This document shows positions 6,855 through 11,054 of a DNA stretch of 11,054 nt, one piece after another. The stretch comes from an uncultured Chloroflexaceae bacterium (GTDB lineage: Bacteria; Chloroflexota; Chloroflexia; Chloroflexales; Chloroflexaceae), in contig CAKZQX010000769.1 of assembly GCA_937141995.1 (NCBI GenBank), positions 1-11,054 on the forward strand, written 5' to 3'. Below the pieces are notes generated by a model. The model was given only the letters and a program-made list of their open reading frames with translations, was not told where the DNA came from and searched no databases. Numbering within the stretch: the stretch's first letter is position 1; each line of letters opens with the position of its first letter. Both the position numbers and the translations under genes were made by a program.

Positions 6855-6866
6855 GGTGGATTACAC
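6855..6866 (+). repeat. 12-base element, copy 2 (upstream of coiled-coil gene)
   Basis: GGTGGATTACAC again, here followed by C so that the symmetry extends to GGTG-GATTA-CACC. It lies 15 bases upstream of the -35 box of the coiled-coil gene promoter, a usual place for an activator site. Copy 1 is at 4864-4875, upstream of ccmA. Confidence 0.45.
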
Positions 6867-7024
6867 CGCCTTTCTATTGTACGCGTGACAAAAAAGAAGC
6901 ACAACCGGCCAAAAGTCCTGTTGGATACTATACCGCATCGCTATGCATAATTACCGCACATGACCGCTGAATAACCCCGGCTTTCAGGTTGCGCATTTCA
7001 GAAAAATGAGTATACTAGTGCCTG

Positions 7025-7051
7025 TCGTGCCATGTCGCACGATTTTCTTCT
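7025..7051 (+). terminator. Hairpin with T-rich tail, plus-strand orientation
   Basis: TCGTGC (7025-7030) and GCACGA (7037-7042) form a six-base-pair stem with a six-base loop, followed by TTTTCTTCT. This is the layout of an intrinsic terminator on the plus strand, yet no plus-strand gene precedes it. It lies just past the prmC stop, where it could also act as a 3' hairpin for prmC on the minus strand, though without a T-run there. Confidence 0.3.
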
Positions 7052-7068
7052 ATTCGCCATGTTGCGAG

Positions 7069-7974
7069 TTACGTGTGAGCCATTGTTCGCACCGCCAGGA
7101 TGCGGTTATGTCCCGCCAGATCACGGTGGACCGTCACCTGTGACAGTGGGAACATGGTGTGAGCCAGGGCTGACACTGTCGTCGCCTGAGTCGCACCTAT
7201 CTCCAGCAGTATGCTACCTCCCGGCGCTAACCATGTCGGGGCCGCCGCAAGTAAGCGCCGATACACCGCCAGGCCATCAGGGCCACCATCCAACGCCAGA
7301 TGCGGTTCATGCTCGCGCACATCGGCATCAATCTCCGCCAGAATGGTGTAGGGTGGATTACTGACAAGCAGGTCCACCTTCCGGGGCAGCAGTGCCAGCA
7401 GATCCCCGTGTAACAGCATTACCTGTCCCGCTACATCGTGACGTTCTACATTTGCACGCGCAACCTCCAACGCGGCTTCCGAGATATCCGTTGCATAGAT
7501 CCGAGCATTCGGCAGATGAACTGCCAGGGCAACAGCAATAGCCCCACTACCCGTTCCGACATCGGCAATATGATATGCCGGCGCGGCATGCGCTACCATT
7601 GACACATCCGACTGTGCGCGGGCAAACTCCAGCGCCAGTTCCACAAGCAATTCCGTTTCAGGACGCGGCACCAGCACGCGCGGGTCTACCAGCAGATCAA
7701 GACCATAAAAGCTGCGATATCCCACAAGATACGCAACCGGCTCACCATGAGCGCGGCGCTGAATGAGTTGGTGAAAAGCTACGACGTGATGTGCATTGGG
7801 GATATATGCCTGCTCGGCCAGCAGATGCGCGCGGGACCAACCCAGTTCATGTGCCAGCAACAGTTCGGCATCGAGACGTGGAGTTGAGCTAACCGTTCGC
7901 AATAGTGTCGTGGCTGCGGCGAGGAGGTATCGAACTGTTGTATCCTTAATAATACCAGATTCTGATGAAAACAT
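7069..7974 (-). CDS. prmC: Peptide chain release factor N5-glutamine methyltransferase PrmC
   Basis: PrmC (HemK) methylates the glutamine of the GGQ motif in release factors RF1 and RF2, using S-adenosylmethionine, to sharpen translation termination. The 301-residue reading has the N-terminal helical release-factor-binding domain (about 10-85), the linker PVAYLVGYRSFYGL (79-92), the SAM-binding motif DVGTGSGAIAVALA (138-151), an acidic residue at the end of the next strand (YATD, 160-163), and the defining NPPY at 206-209 that grips the target glutamine, followed by GGPDGL (230-235). Length is a little over the usual 280. The ATG start at 7974 has only TAGG upstream. The usual partner prfA is not adjacent. 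A weak promoter candidate lies at 8022-8051. Identification is very firm. Confidence 0.97.
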   Translation of the reverse strand: MFSSESGIIKDTTVRYLLAAATTLLRTVSSTPRLDAELLLAHELGWSRAHLLAEQAYIPNAHHVVAFHQLIQRRAHGEPVAYLVGYRSFYGLDLLVDPRVLVPRPETELLVELALEFARAQSDVSMVAHAAPAYHIADVGTGSGAIAVALAVHLPNARIYATDISEAALEVARANVERHDVAGQVMLLHGDLLALLPRKVDLLVSNPPYTILAEIDADVREHEPHLALDGGPDGLAVYRRLLAAAPTWLAPGGSILLEIGATQATTVSALAHTMFPLSQVTVHRDLAGHNRILAVRTMAHT

Positions 7975-8021
7975 GATGTAAAACCTAGATCTTGTACCTA
8001 TAAAAACTTACATAAAACGAC

Positions 8022-8051
8022 ATAATTACAGTACGTAGTAGCAACGATCAA
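8022..8051 (-). promoter_or_regulatory. Weak promoter candidate for prmC
   Basis: On the minus strand TTGATC (8051-8046) and AATTAT (8027-8022) are 18 bases apart, each matching four of six consensus positions. The start would lie about 40 bases before the prmC ATG, a sensible distance. The surrounding AT-rich sequence makes chance matches likely. Confidence 0.3.
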
Positions 8052-8500
8052 GAAGTAGCACGAGTGACGCGGTCACTGACCCGAAAGCACATTTCGCCTC
8101 CGGCAGCAGGCGAATCGGGCTGCCATCGGGTAAAATGTTCCGTTTGGACACGTACCGTGTAACTCCTGGAAGTAAAGCAATACTACCAGAACCCCTATAA
8201 AATAATCCATTTTACTACCATCCATCGTACTATCGCCAGGCTTAGGGTGACACCTTCACCTGGGAAATCCGCCCTGGATATCAAGATGTACGCGGTCGGA
8301 GTCCCAACCAGGCGCTTGATCAGACGAAATACAGATATCGCCTGCGGCAGCATGATACTTTTTTATCTTTTTCACGAGAATGTTGCGCAATGCAAAAAAT
8401 CCTTGTGCAGCGGCATGGGTTCCGTCCTACCCTACCGGCGGCAACATACGTTTCCTTACCGAGAATTACACCATGCGTATAGATCAAAAAACCGAGACAC

Positions 8501-8537
8501 AAAGGCACGAAGGTTCGTACGAACACTTCGTGCCTTT
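8501..8537. repeat. 37-bp near-perfect palindrome past the spoVR unit
   Basis: Outer arms AAAGGCACGAAG (8501-8512) and CTTCGTGCCTTT (8526-8537) are exact inverted copies. They enclose GTTCGTACGAAC (8513-8524), itself a perfect 12-base palindrome, with one unpaired A at 8525. The whole could fold as one long stem. It begins 30 bases past the stop of the 188-residue gene, and on the minus strand six T's follow nine bases after the stem, so it may end that transcript. The arm sequence also resembles degenerate intergenic repeats seen in many bacterial genomes, which is recalled rather than checked. Confidence 0.85.
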
Positions 8538-8567
8538 AAGTTATCTGTATGATATTGCGGTCGTATG

Positions 8568-9134
8568 CTAACTGATGCTACCCTGACCGGACACCGCTGC
8601 CAGTGCAGAACTCAGTGAGTCGGTCATGCGTGCGATCAGAGCGAAGGTTGCCGGATATGCCACAACCTCCCGCTCGGCCATGCCGGGAGCCCAGCGATAG
8701 CGCATAATCCGTGCGCTCCGCTCCGTATTCTCTGTACCGGCCGTGAGCGTCACCTCCCAGTAGGAGATTTCCGCATCCTCGCGGAGCGGTGGGAACGAAC
8801 GCAGTTGGGCAACCTGCTCGCGACTCTCCAACTCCCAGACGGCCAGCGGCTCTTCAAGGTAGCTTAGTTCGCGCGCCACTTCGGCGGCATAGGCACTCAG
8901 CACAGGTTGCGTATCAGCGACGGCGGCGGGAGCCGGAGTACCAACTTCGAGCATATGCAGCGTGACGCTGTAGCGGTCATAGTCAAACAGTTCCAGCCGT
9001 ACAGACTGGTCATCCGCTTGCAGCAACAACTGCGAGGTTTTATGCTCATGCTCCAGCACCTGCAGTGCGACTGCCTCCGGTCCTTCCTTCGCCAGCAAGC
9101 GCAATTGCGCTAACACCTGCTTTCCTGGATTCAT
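8568..9134 (-). CDS. Uncharacterised protein encoded after spoVR
   Basis: I do not recognise this 188-residue protein. It appears soluble and acidic, with no signal peptide or membrane helix. The N-terminal helix-like part (1-30, PGKQVLAQLRLLAKEGPEAV) is followed by strand-rich segments (35-65), a Pro/Ala-rich link (66-76), a helical stretch (77-110), then a region with SYWEVTLTAGTENTERSARI (124-143) and RYRWAPGMAEREVVAYPA (145-162) that looks like a beta-sheet core. The start at 9134 is well supported by AAGGAG five to six bases upstream, and lies only 12 bases after the spoVR stop, so it is almost certainly translated from the same mRNA as spoVR. That suggests a role in the same stress-related pathway, which is inference. 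Confidence 0.78.
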   Translation of the reverse strand: MNPGKQVLAQLRLLAKEGPEAVALQVLEHEHKTSQLLLQADDQSVRLELFDYDRYSVTLHMLEVGTPAPAAVADTQPVLSAYAAEVARELSYLEEPLAVWELESREQVAQLRSFPPLREDAEISYWEVTLTAGTENTERSARIMRYRWAPGMAEREVVAYPATFALIARMTDSLSSALAAVSGQGSIS

Positions 9135-9146
9135 GCTGTCTCCTTC

Positions 9147-10643
9147 CTAATCAATTCTGCGTTCGCTAAAATCACGCCCATCAAACGAGAGCAGGCGCTT
9201 TTTCTCATCAATGATCGTTTCCAGATGGATCGGTCGTGTCCAGAGCTTGTTTAGATTGCGCATCGTATCGCGGGCATAGTCCATCTTGAGATCAACCCCT
9301 TCGTGACGATGTTGCAGGTAGAGTTCGCCACGATTGTTGTAGTTCGCATCTTCGACATAGATAAACGGCTGCCCGAAGTTTGTCAGGCGGAAGAGCAACT
9401 TCTCCTTGACTTCCTGAAACTCACGACTGGCGATTTCATAGAAATCGGTATCACGATTATAGCGGAAAGTGAAAAGCTGATGCTCCAGTGCAAACTCGGG
9501 AGTCAGAAACTCGTCGATGAAGGTGACATCGTTATAGAGCCGCCGGATCTCGAAGATCTTCCGGCGACCCAGACCAAGCTGCCGGTCCCACTGCTCCTTC
9601 TCGGCAATACTGTCACAATCTTCATACTCTTTGCCGAACTTACCTTTGTTCCAGCGGTCCTCGACATCGCGCAACAGTTCAAGCCCCAGTTTATAGGGAT
9701 TGAGCCGGCCGCCACTCGTTGCCACAACCCCGCTATGAAGGTCAGCAAAGCTGATAATCTCCGACGCCTTGAGCGCCCGCTGGGTCATGATGGTAGAGTG
9801 CCAGTAACTCGCCCATCCTTCGTTCAAAATCTTGGTCATACCCTGGGGAGCAAAGTAGTAGGCCTCATCGCGGACAATTTCGAGAATGGCATGCTGCCAG
9901 CGGTCCAACGGCGCATAGTTGAGCAGGAAAAGCAGGATGTCCTTCTGCGGATTTTCGGGGAAGCGTCGTTGGCGAAGCTGTTCTTCCTCCAGCTTCTTAA
10001 GCTGATCATTCAGGAAATCCGGAGGGTTGATATAATCCTGCATGTAACTCCGGTCAACCTTCAACCCCTCGACTACAGGCACTTCGTCGTCGCTGACAAT
10101 CGGCTGGGCCGTCTGCGCTTCGGGCCGCCGGATGTAGGGAGCATGGTAGTCGATCAGATTTTCCAGCGAGAGACAGGTATCGATAAAATCCTCGACCATG
10201 TCATACCCGTAGCGGTCAATAATACGCTGCACCCGCGCCGCATGGTTTGCCATCTCATCGAGCATCTTACGATTTGTGTGGGCAAACCACATGTTGTTCT
10301 TAAAAAAGTCTACATGCCCGGTCACATGGGCCATAACCATCTTCTGGGTAACATCTTCGTTACCTTCCAGCAGGTACGAATAGGAAGGATTGGTATTAAT
10401 CACCATCTCATAGATGGTACTTCCCAACCAGATGTGTCCCTTGAGCAACTGATCATATTCCATACCGAAACGCCAGTGCGGATAGCGCGTAGGGAACCCG
10501 CCTAACGCCGCCGTCTCATAGAGCGTGCGGTAGTCAAGCACTTCATAGATGATCGGATAGAAATCCAGACCATACTCGTGAGCGTACCCCTCGATCTCTT
10601 CACGCGCAGCCTGGAGTTCCGGTGGCAGATTTGTATTCTTCAT
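9147..10643 (-). CDS. spoVR: SpoVR family protein
   Basis: SpoVR (COG2719; YcgB in E. coli) was named for a role in Bacillus spore cortex formation but is common in non-spore-formers, where it is linked with PrkA/YeaG and YeaH in stress and nutrient responses. Its biochemical activity is not established. The 498-residue reading is full length and holds the conserved blocks: [20 protein letters not shown] (76-95), [14 protein letters not shown] (104-117), [11 protein letters not shown] (about 280-290), [13 protein letters not shown] (about 315-327) and, near the C-terminus, [19 protein letters not shown]. The conserved His residues H106, H110 and the later WH pair suggest a possible metal site. 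The ATG at 10643 has GGGAAGAG six bases upstream. The DUF444 gene ends 101 bases before it and the 188-residue gene follows after 12 bases. Confidence 0.97.
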   Translation of the reverse strand: MKNTNLPPELQAAREEIEGYAHEYGLDFYPIIYEVLDYRTLYETAALGGFPTRYPHWRFGMEYDQLLKGHIWLGSTIYEMVINTNPSYSYLLEGNEDVTQKMVMAHVTGHVDFFKNNMWFAHTNRKMLDEMANHAARVQRIIDRYGYDMVEDFIDTCLSLENLIDYHAPYIRRPEAQTAQPIVSDDEVPVVEGLKVDRSYMQDYINPPDFLNDQLKKLEEEQLRQRRFPENPQKDILLFLLNYAPLDRWQHAILEIVRDEAYYFAPQGMTKILNEGWASYWHSTIMTQRALKASEIISFADLHSGVVATSGGRLNPYKLGLELLRDVEDRWNKGKFGKEYEDCDSIAEKEQWDRQLGLGRRKIFEIRRLYNDVTFIDEFLTPEFALEHQLFTFRYNRDTDFYEIASREFQEVKEKLLFRLTNFGQPFIYVEDANYNNRGELYLQHRHEGVDLKMDYARDTMRNLNKLWTRPIHLETIIDEKKRLLSFDGRDFSERRID

Positions 10644-10668
10644 AGAAATCTCTTCCCACCAGTCATAG

Positions 10669-10674
10669 AGTATA
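10669..10674 (-). promoter_or_regulatory. Possible internal -10 box before spoVR
   Basis: TATACT on the minus strand (10674-10669) matches five of six -10 positions, about 26 bases before the spoVR ATG. No good -35 hexamer is found 16-18 bases upstream, so it is at best a weak internal promoter. Confidence 0.2.
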
Positions 10675-10678
10675 GCGT

Positions 10679-10721
10679 AGTCACCAGCACGGACAGATAC
10701 GACAGCACACCAGCGGTGACT
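10679..10721. repeat. Inverted repeat between the DUF444 gene and spoVR
   Basis: AGTCACC (10679-10685) and GGTGACT (10715-10721) are exact seven-base inverted copies with 29 bases between. They occupy the 101-bp intercistronic gap and could form an mRNA hairpin that sets relative expression of the two genes. Confidence 0.4.
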
Positions 10722-10744
10722 CTAGCCTGAACCAGCAGCTTCGG

Positions 10745-11054
10745 TCACTTCCCTTTACCAAGGAAATCTTTAATAGTGTCGTAAACATCATCACGCTCGG
10801 CAATTTCGCTAATCACCAGGCTCTCCTCATCGCCGAGATATTCTTCGAGATCGTGGGCGAAACGGCCTGAGCCATAGAGCGAGCGCACCTGTCCATAGCA
10901 GAACTGATTGACTTTGGGCAGCATCTCCTTGCGCAGTAATTCGATACACTCACGCGTATCACCGCCGCCCCAGTTATCACCATCGCTAAAGTGGAAGGGA
11001 TAAATGTTCCACTCGCTGGCAGGATACCGTTCCTCAACCAGCCGATTACACAGC
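10745..11054 (-). CDS. yeaH: YeaH/YhbH family protein (DUF444), C-terminal part only
   Basis: The last 102 residues of a gene entering from the right edge. The motif YPASEWNIYPFHFSDGDNW, followed by GGGDTRECIELLRKEMLP, is the hallmark of the DUF444 family (YeaH in E. coli, YhbH in Bacillus), whose C-terminal half resembles a von Willebrand factor A domain. YeaH works with the serine kinase PrkA/YeaG in starvation and nitrogen stress in E. coli; the molecular role is not settled. The reading ends with a TGA at 10745-10747. spoVR follows 101 bases later in the same direction, and this neighbourhood is conserved in many phyla; prkA would be expected next, further right, but is not visible here. 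Confidence 0.93.
   Translation of the reverse strand, partial: LCNRLVEERYPASEWNIYPFHFSDGDNWGGGDTRECIELLRKEMLPKVNQFCYGQVRSLYGSGRFAHDLEEYLGDEESLVISEIAERDDVYDTIKDFLGKGK

Larger units (their letters stand above)
7975..8567. other. 593-bp region without a convincing gene
   Basis: The longest gene-free stretch. It holds a weak prmC promoter candidate (8022-8051), a cluster of inverted repeats at 8063-8138 and the 37-bp palindrome at 8501-8537. Inverted repeats include AGTGAC/GTCACT (8063-8077), TTCGCCT/AGGCGAA (8093-8114), and a competing GGCAGC/GCTGCC (8102-8124). One minus-strand frame is open without a start codon for 61 codons (8029-8211) and reads partly like protein. A structured leader, a non-coding RNA or a decayed gene are all possible. 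Confidence 0.5.

Noticed and set aside
7032..7364. 110-residue open frame on the plus strand
   Set aside because: Antisense to the prmC 3' end, Pro/His-rich and without family resemblance.
8320..8526. 68-residue frame on the minus strand
   Set aside because: Starts inside the palindrome and is rich in Cys/Arg with no recognisable motif; not credible as a gene.
8247..8552. 101-residue GTG-started frame on the plus strand
   Set aside because: It runs through the 37-bp palindrome, has no ribosome site and no protein character.
9303..10505. 400-residue open frame on the plus strand
   Set aside because: It lies wholly antisense to spoVR, whose protein has clear family motifs; the plus-strand translation has no recognisable domain and no ribosome site.
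10813..11037. 74-residue frame on the minus strand
   Set aside because: Shifted-frame shadow of the DUF444 gene, whose true frame contains the WNIYPFHFSDGDNW motif.
1..11054. CRISPR array, tRNA, rRNA or insertion sequence
   Set aside because: No regularly spaced repeats, cloverleaf-like or ribosomal sequence, and no transposase motif were seen on either strand.

Overview
All recognisable genes lie on the minus strand, so the window reads from right to left. Base composition is moderately GC-rich. The gene set (a split ccm cluster with an unusual CcmE and CcmC, SpoVR with a DUF444 protein, PrmC) and the protein style suggest a Chloroflexi bacterium of the Chloroflexus/Roseiflexus type. That placement is inference; the window has no rRNA or other marker to confirm it.

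Right part (8568-11054): the end of a YeaH/YhbH-family (DUF444) gene, then a complete spoVR, then an unrecognised 188-residue protein 12 bases further on with a strong ribosome binding site. These look like one transcription unit. YeaH and SpoVR are widely co-conserved, usually with the PrkA/YeaG kinase, in starvation and stress responses, so the third protein is a candidate new member of that set. About 30 bases past it lies a near-perfect 37-bp palindrome (8501-8537), followed by a 593-bp region without a convincing gene.

Middle part (4996-7974): prmC (release-factor glutamine methyltransferase), a membrane-anchored coiled-coil protein of unknown role with its own good sigma70-type promoter, and an alpha/beta hydrolase. 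They are separated by gaps of 284 and 310 bp. The 310-bp gap holds a stretch that reads like a protein fragment.

Left part (1-4845): cytochrome c maturation (System I, Ccm). ccmA and ccmB (ABC transporter) are 3 bases apart. After a 384-bp gap with a candidate promoter come ccmC, ccmD, ccmE and a partial ccmF. CcmC moves heme to the chaperone CcmE, CcmAB releases holo-CcmE by ATP hydrolysis, and CcmF takes part in attaching heme to apocytochrome. CcmE has a C-x3-Y motif in place of the usual heme-binding H-x3-Y, the mark of the variant called System I*. CcmC carries a roughly 110-residue extra domain next to its second heme-ligand histidine. Upstream of ccmA is a 65-bp interrupted palindrome, and a 12-base element there recurs upstream of the coiled-coil gene.

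No rRNA, tRNA, CRISPR array, transposase or intact insertion sequence was seen.
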